Below are positions 9,386 through 19,900 of a stretch of DNA of 64,000 nt, piece by piece (within the stretch, counting starts at the first letter, position 1; every line of letters begins with the position of its first letter). The stretch comes from Raineyella antarctica (lineage in GTDB: Bacteria > Actinomycetota > Actinomycetes > Propionibacteriales > Propionibacteriaceae): contig NZ_FMYF01000002.1 of assembly GCF_900092135.1 (NCBI RefSeq), positions 224,984 through 288,983 of the forward strand, read 5' to 3'. The notes beneath the pieces were generated by a model. The model worked only from the letters and a program-made list of their open reading frames with translations, searched no databases and had not been told where the DNA came from. The translations under genes were made by a program, and so were the position numbers.

Positions 9386-9805
9386 ATGGAGAAACTCACC
9401 ACCCCACCCACCGCCAAGGCACCCGCGGCCCAGTTCACCGGCGACGTGTACGTCGACGGGATCGTCAACCCGGGCCTCACCGGCAACGGCCCGTCCCGAC
9501 TCGTCGTCGCGCACGTACGTTTCGCGCCCTGTGCCCGGACGGACTGGCACTCCCACGCGCTCGGCCAGACCCTGCACGTGACCAGCGGGATCGGCCTGGT
9601 CGCCACCCGGGACGGCAATGTCATCGTGATGCGTGCCGGCGACACCGTGTGGACCCCGCCGGGGGAGGAGCACTGGCACGGCGCGACGCGGGACAACTTC
9701 ATGAGCCACTTCGCCATGCTCGAGGATCCGCGGGACGTCGAGGCGACCACGTGGCTCGAGCCGGTGACCGACGAGACGTACGACGCGGCGCACCGCGACG
9801 TCTGA
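9386..9805 (+). CDS. cupin-domain protein
   Basis: A 139-residue single cupin. Motif 1 gives metal ligands His55 and His57 (DWHSHALGQ, with Gln61), motif 2 gives the His in PPGEEHWHGA near residue 96. Length and pattern match the cupins encoded with carboxymuconolactone decarboxylase proteins. The start at 9386 has the same AAGGAGCACCCC leader as the preceding reductase, 11 bases after its stop. Probably a metal-dependent enzyme acting with the neighbouring CMD-like protein and reductases on the same substrate; that is inference. Confidence 0.85.
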   Translation: MEKLTTPPTAKAPAAQFTGDVYVDGIVNPGLTGNGPSRLVVAHVRFAPCARTDWHSHALGQTLHVTSGIGLVATRDGNVIVMRAGDTVWTPPGEEHWHGATRDNFMSHFAMLEDPRDVEATTWLEPVTDETYDAAHRDV

Positions 9806-9997
9806 GCAGCTGGACCGGTGGAGCCGTCCAGCCGGGCCGGCGCGGCCGGGTGGGCGTTCCACGAGCGCAGCGGGAAGGTCCACGGCCCGGCCGGTGTCGA
9901 TACTCCAGCAGATCAGCGCAGGCAGCGCCGCATCCACTCCAGGATGCCGAGGCCGGGGCGACCTCTGGGCTCCCGTCGGACGCTGGAGTGGCGACAG

Positions 9998-10024
9998 CAG
10001 CGCCCAGCCTCTGGCTGGGCGCTG
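9998..10024. terminator. perfect 12-bp stem hairpin between convergent genes
   Basis: CAGCGCCCAGCC (9998-10009), loop tct, then its exact complement (10013-10024). It lies in the 310-base gap between the cupin gene and the convergent small gene that ends at 10116. No T tract follows. Likely a bidirectional terminator. The rest of the gap holds only a weak dyad (CCACTCCAG/CTGGAGTGG) and no gene. Confidence 0.7.
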
Positions 10025-10115
10025 CCGGGACTACCTGACTCACCGGCTGCTCACCGGCGCCCGGGCCCGGCGGGAAGTTACGGACTCCCTGCCTGGCGAC
10101 GATGGAGGCGGACGG

Positions 10116-10601
10116 CTACGCCCATGTCCACGTGCCGGTGCCACCCATCTCGGTCGCCCCGGCGCCGATAGCGGCAGCTGTGATCTGCCCGAGGGCGCCG
10201 AAGTTGTCGCGCCAGCAGGTCACCTGGGCGATCCCACCCGAAGCTGCGCCGAACTGCACGTGGAAGCCGCAGTCGCCGACGAGCACCTCAGGGGCAACGA
10301 ACGGTCCGCCGCCGAAGCTCTCCACGGCACCGGCGCCGACGCCCCAGGCCCGGCCCTCGAAGTGGACCTTCTTCTTCGAATCCGTGTACTCCAGATCGAT
10401 GCGGACCACGGAGTAGATCAGGTACGACTGGATGCTGAGCGTGCCACTGGCGCCGTAGGTGCCCGTTGCGGCGGTCTGGACCTGCTGCAGCAGGTCCGGG
10501 TTTCCTTCGGCCTTCAGACCTTCGATGTAGTGTGCCTGCTTCTGTGCAAGCTCCTGCTGGCCGGCGGTCAATTGCTGGGCGGTGAACGTGGCGTTGGTCA
10601 T
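10116..10601 (-). CDS. unrecognised 161-residue protein, possible VapA-like beta-barrel
   Basis: No family is recognised with certainty. Residues 1-45 are polar and helical (TAQQLTAGQQELAQKQAHYI), followed by a glycine- and aromatic-rich part with alternating beta pattern (LIYSVVRIDLEYTD, GRAWGVGAGAVESFGGGPFV) that ends GGTGTWTWA. The layout (short helical N part, Gly-rich strands, terminal G-x-G-x-W) recalls the virulence-associated proteins (VapA group) of Rhodococcus, but this is recalled by eye, not searched. No signal peptide is seen, unlike VapA. A ribosome site GAAGGGGTAA precedes the ATG. It stands alone between a convergent and a divergent gene. Confidence 0.6.
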   Translation of the reverse strand: MTNATFTAQQLTAGQQELAQKQAHYIEGLKAEGNPDLLQQVQTAATGTYGASGTLSIQSYLIYSVVRIDLEYTDSKKKVHFEGRAWGVGAGAVESFGGGPFVAPEVLVGDCGFHVQFGAASGGIAQVTCWRDNFGALGQITAAAIGAGATEMGGTGTWTWA

Positions 10602-11093
10602 GAGCTGTTACCCCTTCTCTGGGTGCGTGGACTCGTTCCGAGTCCACGGTTGCGGCGGCATGTCGCTACGTGCTCGACAAGGTGGTCGGTCCGTTGTGGG
10701 CGGCTCATGCCGATCACGTCCGGGCCGCGATTCGATGACTCACCGCGGTTCGACTGCCCTGCAGTCCTTGCGGCCTGCTCACGATTCTTCTCGTCCACCA
10801 GGGGCCGGTCCATGGACCTGGACCTACACCTGCGCCGTCTTCTGGCCTGGCCGATATGGCAACTGCCGCTTCGGGGCCGCTTCGGGGCCGCTCCGGGGGC
10901 CGGTCCTGGGCCGAGTGTGTACTGAATCCCAACGCCCGGCCTCGATCGACGGAGATTCGTCACGCAAGTCCTGGGATCGAGGGGTAGGCGTTGGGATTCA
11001 GTACACGAGACACTGGAGCATCGGCCCCCGAGGGCCCCGTTCCCCGCTGCACCCCACGACATTTCGAGCATCGCGACTGGCAAGGAGCATTCC
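10602..11093. other. 492-base intergenic region between divergent genes
   Basis: No convincing gene is seen on either strand. It carries a gccgcttcgggg direct repeat near 10865-10890 and a long inverted repeat (10917-11006, listed separately). It should hold the promoters for the small minus-strand gene and the plus-strand reductase. Confidence 0.6.
10917..11006. repeat. 20-bp perfect inverted repeat with 50-base spacer
   Basis: GTGTACTGAATCCCAACGCC at 10917-10936 is repeated exactly, inverted, at 10987-11006. The complementarity continues imperfectly inward (CCTCGATC on both sides). It ends 87 bases before the reductase start. It might be a pair of regulator sites, a small non-autonomous element, or a cruciform/RNA hairpin; the sequence does not decide. 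Confidence 0.85.
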
Positions 11094-11954
11094 GTGCAGA
11101 ACGTCACCCTCAACAACGGCGTCAAGATGCCGATCCTCGGCTTCGGTGTCTACCAGGTCCCCCCGGAAGCGACCGAGCAGGCGGTCAGCGATGCCCTGGC
11201 CGTCGGCTACCGCCACCTCGACACCGCTGCCGCCTACGGCAACGAGATCGCGGTGGGTCGAGCCATCGCCAGCAGCGGTATCCCGCGGGAGGAGCTGTTC
11301 GTCACGACCAAGCTCTGGGTGCAGGACTCCGGCCTGCGCGGCGCGGGGGAGGACAACGCGAGGCGGGCGTGCGAGACCTCCATGCATCGCCTCGGGCTCG
11401 AGTACCTCGACCTCTACCTGATCCACCAGCCGTACGGGGACTACTACAGCTCCTGGCGAGCCATGCAGGAGCTGCACCGCGACGGGCTGGTCGAGGCGAT
11501 CGGCGTCTCCAACTTCATGCCCGACCGGCTGGTCGACCTGATCACCAACAACGAGATCGTGCCGGCGGTCAACCAGATCGAGACGCACCCCTTCTACCAG
11601 CGGGCCGACTACCAGCGGCTGATGGACAAGCACGGCGTACGGATCCAGTCCTGGGGACCCTTCGCCGAGGGCCGCAACAACCTCTTCGGCAACGAGGTGC
11701 TCAGCGGGATCGGTACCGCCCACGAGAAGTCGGTCGCCCAGGTCGTGCTGCGCTGGCTGATCCAGCGCGGGGTCGTGGTGATCCCCAAGTCGGTCCACCC
11801 CGAGCGGATGGCGGAGAACTTCGACGTCTTCGACTTCGAGCTGTCCGAGGACGAGATGGCGCGGATCGCGACGCTGGACCAGGGCGTGAGCCAGTTCTTC
11901 GACCACCGGGATCCGGGCATGACCAAGCGACTCGGCTCGTCGCGGGTGGACTGA
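11094..11954 (+). CDS. aldo/keto reductase (2,5-diketo-D-gluconate reductase type)
   Basis: A 286-residue AKR5-type reductase. Tetrad: Asp43 and Tyr48 ([11 protein letters not shown]), Lys73 (TTKLW), His111 (IHQPYGDYY); C-terminal [12 protein letters not shown] binds NADPH phosphate. Begins at a GTG with CAAGGAG six bases before it, a leader much like those of the 8388 and 9386 genes. Annotated relatives reduce 2,5-diketogluconate, methylglyoxal and other dicarbonyls. It stands apart from the first reductase operon and is followed 80 bases later by an acyltransferase-like gene. Confidence 0.9.
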   Translation: MQNVTLNNGVKMPILGFGVYQVPPEATEQAVSDALAVGYRHLDTAAAYGNEIAVGRAIASSGIPREELFVTTKLWVQDSGLRGAGEDNARRACETSMHRLGLEYLDLYLIHQPYGDYYSSWRAMQELHRDGLVEAIGVSNFMPDRLVDLITNNEIVPAVNQIETHPFYQRADYQRLMDKHGVRIQSWGPFAEGRNNLFGNEVLSGIGTAHEKSVAQVVLRWLIQRGVVVIPKSVHPERMAENFDVFDFELSEDEMARIATLDQGVSQFFDHRDPGMTKRLGSSRVD

Positions 11955-12034
11955 GTTTCCTCGCACACAGGGCGTTCGTCGCCTCGATACGCTGGTCGGG
12001 CAGCAGCATCACCTACCAGGGTGGGGGCATAGCC

Positions 12035-12829
12035 ATGTCGGCTCCGGGATACCGCGTCGAACGGATGAGCAGGGCCCGACGGGCCCTCGCAGCGGGCCAG
12101 GAGTCCGTCCGCCACAAGCACCTGATGCTCGCCCTGGTCGAGGCGGACCTGACAGTCCCGCGCGGGCTGATCCGCGAGCACGGTGAGTCGACCGGGGAGC
12201 ACCTCTCCCTGACGGCGTACGTGACCACCTGCGTGGCGCGCGCTCTGGCCGAGGTCCCCGAGCTCAACGCGTTCCGCCGCGGCCACTCCCTGGTGTTCCT
12301 GGACGAGGTGATCGTGGAGGTCCTGCTCGAGCGGACGATCGACGGACAGCCGGCCGTCGGCTACCTGCCGATCCGGCACGCCGACGCCAAGACGCTGCGC
12401 CAGGTGCACGACGAGATCCGTGCCGGGCAGGCCGCCCGGCACGAGACCATTGCCGGCCAGCAATGGTTGGCGCTGATACCGCCGTTCGCGGCCCGCCCGT
12501 TGATGTGGTGGGTGCGCCGCAGCACCAGGTGGGCGCTGCAGCTCGGCGTGGCGGGGGTCAACAACCTGGGCATGGGCACCAAGGTCGCCGGCTGGGGCCT
12601 TAGTCCGGGGGCAGGGACGCTGGGGGTGACCATCGGCGGAATCGGCCGACGACTCGCGTGGCAGGACGGTCAGCTGGGTGAGCAGGAGATCGCCCACCTC
12701 ACCCTGGCCTTCGACCACGATGTGATCGATGGCGCGCCGGCGGCCCGGTTCACCGAACGGCTGGTGGAGCTACTGGCCGGCGGGGAGGCGCTTCGCGTGC
12801 TCGTGGGGGAGGACGCCGCGAGCGGCTAA
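12035..12829 (+). CDS. 2-oxo acid dehydrogenase E2 catalytic-domain protein
   Basis: A 264-residue protein that consists only of the E2 acyltransferase catalytic domain. It has no lipoyl or peripheral-subunit-binding domain. The active-site motif HDVIDGAPAARF is present, with His228 and Asp232 in the family positions, and the fold's central segment (TLGVTIGGIGRR) is visible. An odd tryptophan-rich stretch MWWVRRSTRWALQ lies near residue 152-164. Such free-standing E2 domains are common in actinomycetes and their acyl donor is unknown. Start at 12035 follows GGGTGGGGG; a ribosome site is weak, so the start is less certain. Confidence 0.8.
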   Translation: MSAPGYRVERMSRARRALAAGQESVRHKHLMLALVEADLTVPRGLIREHGESTGEHLSLTAYVTTCVARALAEVPELNAFRRGHSLVFLDEVIVEVLLERTIDGQPAVGYLPIRHADAKTLRQVHDEIRAGQAARHETIAGQQWLALIPPFAARPLMWWVRRSTRWALQLGVAGVNNLGMGTKVAGWGLSPGAGTLGVTIGGIGRRLAWQDGQLGEQEIAHLTLAFDHDVIDGAPAARFTERLVELLAGGEALRVLVGEDAASG

Positions 12830-12901
12830 GGCGCTGAGCCGCGGGTTCCGCAGCAGCTCAGTGTGCGGCGCCCCAGGGCCGGCACCCAGCGGCACGATGC
12901 G

Positions 12902-13345
12902 TCAGGGGTGGAGGGTTTCCGTGCTCTCGAGTCGGTGCTTCAGGCCGGTCCAGATCCGGCGCTCCATCCGGTTGCCGAGCACCCCGACGAAGGGGGACAG
13001 CAGCCGGAACCAGCCCTTCGGGCGGACCTGCCAGTCCCAGCCCATCTCGGTCCCGCCGGCCACCGGGGCGTACGTGGTCACCCCGATCGTCTCCATCGTC
13101 GAGCTGGTGGTCCGCGACCCCAGCCGGTGCGGCCGGTCGTACTCGGTCAGCTCGATCTCCAGCTCCATGCCCGACCGGCCCATCCGGGCGTGGAAGCGGC
13201 TGCCGGGGCCGATCGGGCCGGGGGTGAGCAGCTCGACGCCGGTCATGTCCGGGTTGTACGAGGGCTCGTTGCGCGAGTCGGCGACGGCGTCGAAGACCAG
13301 CTCGGGTGGGGCGCTGATCGGCAGGTGTCCGGAGACGTGGACCAT
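12902..13345 (-). CDS. SRPBCC family protein
   Basis: A 147-residue START-like protein: LPISAPPELVFDAVADSRNEPSYNPDM at the start, then SRFHARMG and the long C-terminal helix NRMERRIWTGLKHRLES. The pattern fits the polyketide cyclase/dehydrase group that binds hydrophobic ligands; nothing shows a specific one. It is convergent with the E2-type gene, with a short GCTGAGC/GCTCAG dyad between them, and its own start faces the long leader of the toxin genes. Confidence 0.8.
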   Translation of the reverse strand: MVHVSGHLPISAPPELVFDAVADSRNEPSYNPDMTGVELLTPGPIGPGSRFHARMGRSGMELEIELTEYDRPHRLGSRTTSSTMETIGVTTYAPVAGGTEMGWDWQVRPKGWFRLLSPFVGVLGNRMERRIWTGLKHRLESTETLHP

Positions 13346-13929
13346 GCGTCCACGCTACGCCGGAGGTTCCGGAATTGTCCCCCGTTACTCCCTTTCAGAC
13401 AAATGACTTTCGGCTACAACTAGTGGCCAGAATCGGAGATGTTCCATTGCGTGCAGCCGTGCATCCAATTGCTTCCCGGGATTGGCTTAGAGTCTCGCAG
13501 GAATGATTGCGTGGGTGGCCTTTCCGGGGGCAGACTGAAGAAGCTTTCGGTCAGTCCCGCACTGTTCTCCGGAACTGTGTCAGCGACTGTATTCATCGAC
13601 CATTCCCGCGCGCCCTGTGCCCGTGGGCCGGCGAAGGGAGCGGTGATGCCGGGCCCGATGACCCCCCAGAACGGCGATCAGGATCCTCCGCGCACTGTTT
13701 GCACGGTGGGGTCCTTGGGTTTCCCCGGATCCGTTGTCGACTCCCGTGCGCTGGGAGTGAAGGTCGTCGGGTGCAAGGTCGAGGGCATCGGACACAACGC
13801 CTCTATGCGAATGAGGGCGAGTTCTCCGGTCCGGGTCGGCACATCGCTTTTCACTGACTTGCTTTTCACTGACGATGCCGGCGATATCGCCGGGACTCCG
13901 GTCCTCGGCGCATCCCTGATCCGGGCGGC
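13346..13929. other. 584-base upstream region of the Tc toxin operon
   Basis: This gap is visibly less GC-rich than its surroundings (for example 13380-13520) and holds no gene I can support. An open frame on the plus strand runs to 13933 and its TGA overlaps the toxin ATG as ATGA, but its residues look random. A 15-base direct repeat lies at 13846-13875. The toxin promoter(s) should be here; no clear -35/-10 pair was found. Confidence 0.55.
13846..13875 (+). repeat. 15-bp tandem direct repeat before the toxin gene
   Basis: gcttttcactgac at 13846-13858 is repeated at 13861-13873, period 15 bases, 55 bases before the TcB-TcC start and in an AT-rich setting. It could be an activator site or leader element. 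Confidence 0.8.
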
Positions 13930-16900
13930 ATGAACCGCCCCACGGGCAGCTCCCCGTTTCAGCCCCCAGCCGGGAACACTGGGGTCATCGGGAACGCCGG
14001 AACGCAGCCCGCACCAGACTCTGCCAACCAGATCTCCGGCACCCCGGCCTCCGGCCCCCAGGCCTCCACCAGCGCCACCCCCGCCACCGGCCCCTTCTCC
14101 CCACCGGCGATCCAGCTCCCGCGTGGCGGCGGGGCCATCCGCGGCCTGGGCGAGAAGTTCACCGTCAACGCCGCGACCGGTACCGGCTCGTTCAGCATCC
14201 CGCTGGGGGCCTCGCCGGGCCGCTCCGGCTTCGGCCCCGACCTCAACCTGGTGTACGACTCGGGCGCCGGCAACGGACCGTTCGGACTGGGCTGGAGTCT
14301 CGACCAGCCGGCTGTCAGCCGGCGCACCGACAAGGGCCTGCCGCGCTACGACGACTCGGACGTGTTCGTCCTCTCCGGGGCCGAGGACCTCGTCCCGGCC
14401 ACTGACGCGCTCCCGGACCGGGACGGCTACCGGATCACCCGCTACCGGCCCCGCACCGAGGGATCGTTCGCCCGGATCGAGCGCTGGGCCAGCCGCACCG
14501 ACCCCACCGACACGTACTGGCGCACCATCTCCGCCGACGACGTCACCACCTACTACGGTCGGACCGCGGCCGAGCGGATCAGCGACCCGGCCGACCCGAC
14601 CCGGATCTTCAGCTGGCTCGTGAGCTCCAGCCACGACGCGTTCGGCAACGCGATCGCGTACGACTACCGACCCGAGGACGGCGCCGGCGTCGACCCGGGC
14701 CTGAGCTACGAGCAGGGCCGGGCCCGGTCGCAGCGCTACCTGGCCGGGATCCGCTACGGCAACGTCCACTCCCGCCTCGACCCCGACCACGCCGGCGACT
14801 GGGACACCGCCTGGCTGTTCGAGGTGGTGTTCGACCACGGCGAGGGCCTGCTGGTCGACGACCCGCCCGACGCCGCGCCCGACGCCCCCGCAGGCGGCGC
14901 GCCCGACGCACCCGCCGCCGACGGCCACCGCTACGTACGCCTCACCGCCGGCGGGGACTGGCCGGTACGACCGGACCCGTTCTCCAGCTACCGGGCCGGC
15001 TTCGAGGTGCGGACCTACCGCCGCTGCGAACGGGTCCTGGTGTTCCACACGATGGCCGAGCTGGGCGCGGAGCCGACCCTGGTGCGCGACATCGCCCTCA
15101 CGTACGACGACACGTCCGGCTACTCCTTGCTCACCTCGGTCCGTGCCGGCGGCCACCGGCGCGTCGGCGACCGGTACCGTACGGCGGGCCTGCCCCCCCT
15201 GGACCTGCGCTACAGCCGGACCGAGTTCGGCACCCGGGCAAGGACGCTGGCCGCCGTCGACCTGCCCGGTCCGACCCAATGGGTGGACCTGGACGGGGAG
15301 GGGATCGCGGGCGCCCTCACCCGGCAGGACAGCGCCTGGTGGTACCGCCGCAACACCGGCGACGGGGGCCTGGCCGCCGCCGAACTGCAGGCAACCACGC
15401 CCTCGACCCGCGGCCGGCTGCTGGACCTGGCCGGCGACGGCTCGCTCGACCTGGTCGACGCCACCACCGCCCCCGGCTTCCACGAGCGCACCGACGAGGC
15501 CGGCTGGTCCCCGCACCGTACGTTCACCTCCTGGCCCGACCTGGACTGGGACGACCCGGCGCAACGCCTCACCGACCTGACCGGCGACGGCCTGCCCGAC
15601 GTCCTGCGGCTGTACGGTGACGGCCTGACCTGGCACCGGTCGCTGGGGGAGCAGGGCTACGACCTGCCGCTGGACGTCCGGCCCGCCCCGGAGCTGGTGT
15701 TCGCCGACGGTACCGGCACGGTGTTCCTGGCCGACCTGTCCGGCGACGGCCTGTCCGACCTGGTGCGGATCCGTAACGGCGACATCCGCTACTGGCCCAA
15801 CCTCGGCTACGGCCGGTTCGGGGCCGCGGTGGTGATGGCCGACGCCCCCCTGCTGGACGCCCCGGAGGCCTTCGATGCCCGCCGGATCCGGCTGGGCGAC
15901 ATCGACGGCAGCGGGCCCACCGACCTGGTCTACCTGGCCGCCGACGGCGCCCGGGCGTACGCCAACCGCAGCGGCAACTCCTGGTCCGCCGCCGTCCCGA
16001 TCACCGCCCTGCCACCCCTGGACGACCTGACCGAGGTCGAGGTGACCGACCTGCTCGGCACCGGCACCGGCTGCCTGGTCTGGTCCTCCCCGGCCCCGAA
16101 CGACGCCCCCGCGCCGGTGCGCTACGTCGAGCTGATGGCCGCCGGCAAGCCGCACCTGCTGACCGAGGCGGCGAACAACCTCGGCGCGCTGACCCGGATC
16201 ACGTACGAGTCCTCCACCCAGCACTACCTGCGCGACGCCCGCGAGGGCACGCCGTGGATCACCCGGCTGCCCTTCCCGGTGCACGTCGTCGCCGGCGTCG
16301 AGACCCGCGACCTGGTCGCGGGCAACACCTTCACCACCACGTACGCCTACCACCACGGCCACTACGACGGGGTGGAGCGCGAGTTCCGCGGCTTCGGCCG
16401 GGTCGACCAGCGCGACAGCGAGACCTTCGACGCGCGCCCCGCCGGCGCCAACCAGGACCCCGCCTTCCACGTGCCGCCGGTGCTGACCCGCAGCTGGTAC
16501 CACACCGGCGCCCACCTCGGCGGGGACCGGATCTCCCAGCTCTACGCGCACGAGTACTTCCCCGGCGACCTGCTCCCCGACACCGTGCTGCCCGCCGGGC
16601 TCACCGCCGAGGAGGAGCGCGAGGCCTGCCGGGCACTGCGCGGCACCCTGCTGCGCCAGGAGGTCTACGCCCTCGACGGGTCCGACCGCGAGCCGTACCC
16701 CTACCAGGTCTCCGAGGCCAACGCCACGGTCCGGCTGCTGCAGCCACGCGGAACGGGCCCGCACGCCGTCTTCCTGCCGCACCCGCGCGAGTCGCTGCAG
16801 ACCCAGCTGGAGCGCGACACCGCCGACCCGCGCACCACCCGTACGCTCACCCTGGCGACCAACGAGTACGGCCAGGTCACCCGCGCGGTCGCGATCGCCT

Positions 16901-19900
16901 TCGGCCGGCAGGCACCCGACCCGGCGCTATCGGCCGAGGCGCGCGCCGACCAGGCCCGGGCGCACCTCACCTGCACCGACACCAGCTACACCGCTCCGGT
17001 CGAGGAGGTCGACGACCACCGGCTGCCGGCGCTGCACACCGCCCTCACGTACGAGGTCACCGGCCTGTCCGCCGCGCTGCCCTTCGACCAGTTGGCGGCC
17101 GCGATCGAGGCCGCCCCGGTGATCGCGTACGAGGACGACCCGCCGGCCACCGCCGCCCGCCGCCCGATCGAGGTCGAACGCGTCCGCTACCGGCGCGACG
17201 ACCTGACCGGGCCCGCGGACTGGGGCGTGGTCGGGGCCCGGGGGCTGATGCACGAGACCTACCGGCAGGCCTTCACCCCCGGACTGCTGCAGCGTGCCTA
17301 CCCGCACGACGTCACCGCCCTGCTCCCCGGCGCCGGCTACCGCGACCTGGACTCCGACGGCTCCTGGTGGGTGCCCTCGGGTCGCGCCGGGTACGGCGAC
17401 CTGGCCACCGCCCGGCGGCACTTCTTCCGGCCCACCCGGTTCGAGGACCCGTTCGGCGGCACCACCACCGTCGACTACGACGGCTACGACCTGGTCGCGA
17501 CCCGCAGCACCGATGCGCTCGGCAACCAGACCACTGCGGAGATCGACTACCGGCTGCTCGGCCCCTGGGCGGTCACCGACCCGAACGGCGACCGCACCGA
17601 GGCCGCCTTCGACCTGCTGGGGATGGTCACCGCCACCGCCCGGGTCGGCAACGCGGGCGAGGGGGACGTGCTGGACGGCTTCGACACCGACCTCACCGCG
17701 GCCCAGGTGCAGGCCCACCTGGCCGACCCGCTCGCCGATCCGGCGGCCCTGCTGGGCCGGGCCGGTACGCGTCTGGTCCCGGACGTGGACGCCTTCGCCC
17801 GGACCGGCGCCCCGGTCGTGGTGGCCACCCTGGCCCGGGAGGTGCACGCCGCCGACGCCCCGACCTCGCCGGTCCAGCAGGCCTTCGCCTACAGCGACGG
17901 GTTCGGCCGGGAGATCCAGCGCAAGGTGCAGGCCGAGCCGGACAACGGCCCGCGCTGGACCGCTACCGGCTGGACCGTCTTCAACAACAAGGGCCGGCCG
18001 GTCCAGCAGTTCGAACCATTCTTCACCGCCACGCCGGCCTTCGAGGGCGACGTGCGCGCCGGGCCCAGCGGCACCCTCTTCTACGACCCGCCCGGCCGGG
18101 TCGTCGCGGTGCTCAACCCCGACGGCTCGTACGGCAAGACGGTCTTCTCCCCGTGGTGGCAGCGCGAGTACGACGGCAACGACACGGTGGCGACCGACCC
18201 GGCCACCGACCCCGACATCGGGCCGGTCGTGCAGGCCTTCCTCACCGCCCGGCCCGGCCGCCAGACCTGGCTGGCCCGCCACCAGGGCGAGGACGCCGCG
18301 ACCAAGGCGACCGCCCACGCCGACACCCCGCTGACCCGCGTCCTGGACGGCCTCGGCCGCGGCTTCCTGACCCGGGCCGACAAGGGCGGGACGCTGCTGG
18401 ACACCCGCACGGTGCTGGACGGAGAGGGCAACACCCGCGCGGTCGTCGACCCGCTGGGCCGCACCGTCGCGACCGCGGACTTCGACATGCTCGGCACCGC
18501 CGTGCACCGCTCGAGCGTGGATGCCGGCGACCGGTGGACGCTGAACGACGTCGCCGGCCGGCCCGTCACGGCCTGGGACAGCCGCGGCCACGCGTTCACC
18601 ACCACGTACGACGCCCTGCGCCGCCCGCTGAGCCGCACCGTCGCCGGCTCCGATCCCCAGCACTCCGACCCCGACACCCTGGCCGGGCCGGTGACGTTCG
18701 AGCGGACCGAGTACGGCGAGGGCCTGCCGAACGACCGTGCCCGGCACCTGCGCGGCCGGGTGCACCGGCGCTTCGACGCGGCCGGGATCCTCACCCACAC
18801 GTACGACTTCGCCGGCAACACCACCGCCCGGACCCGCGAGGTCGCCACCACCGTCGACCGGGCGATCGACTGGGCACTGCCCCAGCCGCCCGGTGAGGCC
18901 TACACCGCCACCTCCCGCTACGACGCGCTGAACCGGATGGTGCAGACCATCGCGGCGCACCCGGACGGCGCCGGGCCGTACGACGTCACCCAGCCGGTCT
19001 ACAACGAGGCCAACCTGCTGGAGCGCCTGGACGTCTGGCTCGGCCGGCCCGCCAATCCCGCCGGCCTGATCGACCCGGCCACCGACCCGCCCTCGGCCAC
19101 CACCGGCATCGCGGACGTCGACTACGACGCCAAGGGCCAGCGCCTGCGGCTCGAGCTGCGCAACGGCGTGACCACCAGCTACACGTACGACCCCGACACG
19201 TACCGCCTGCAGCGGTTGACCACCACCCGGCCGGCGCCGTTCGGCGACACCGTCCAGGACCTGGCGTACGCGTACGACCCGGCCGGCAACATCACCTCGA
19301 TCACCGACGCCGCCGTGGCAGCGGTGTTCTTCCGCAACCAGGTGGTCGAGGCGGCCAACGACTACACGTACGACCCGCTCTACCGGCTCACCCGGGCGAC
19401 CGGCCGCGAGCACGTCGGGCAGGGCCGGGTGCCGTACGGCCCGGACGACGCCGCCGCGCTCGGCCTGCCGCAGCCCGGTGACGGCACCGCGATGGGCCGC
19501 TACTGCGAGACGTACGACTACGACGACGCCGGCAACCTGGCCGAGCTGAGGCACCAGGAGTCCTGCCCGGGCGCGCTGTCCTGGACCCGCTCGTTCGTCC
19601 ATGCCGCCGACAGCAACCGGCTCACCAGCACCACCGTCGGGGCCAGCACCGAGACGTTCGACCATGACCCGCACGGCAGCATCCTGGCGATGGCCCACCT
19701 GCCGTCGCTGGCCTGGAACTTCCGCGACCAACTGGCCGCCAGCACCCGGCAGGCCGGCCCCGGCGGCTCGACCCGCTACGTGTACGACGCGGACGGCAAC
19801 CGGGTCCGCAAGGTGCGCCTGGACGCCGGCGGCCAGGTGCTGGAGGACCGGGTCTACCTGGGCGACACCGAGGTGTACCGCCGGCACAGCGGGGCGGCCG

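Noticed and set aside
10602..11093. Possible insertion-sequence remnant around the inverted repeat
   Set aside because: No transposase-like peptide in any frame and no target duplication seen; left as an inverted repeat only.
13439..13933. 164-codon frame ending in ATGA overlap with the TcB-TcC start
   Set aside because: Residue content looks random (many Cys, Ser, Gly), no ribosome site and no recognisable motif; kept only as a remark about the leader.
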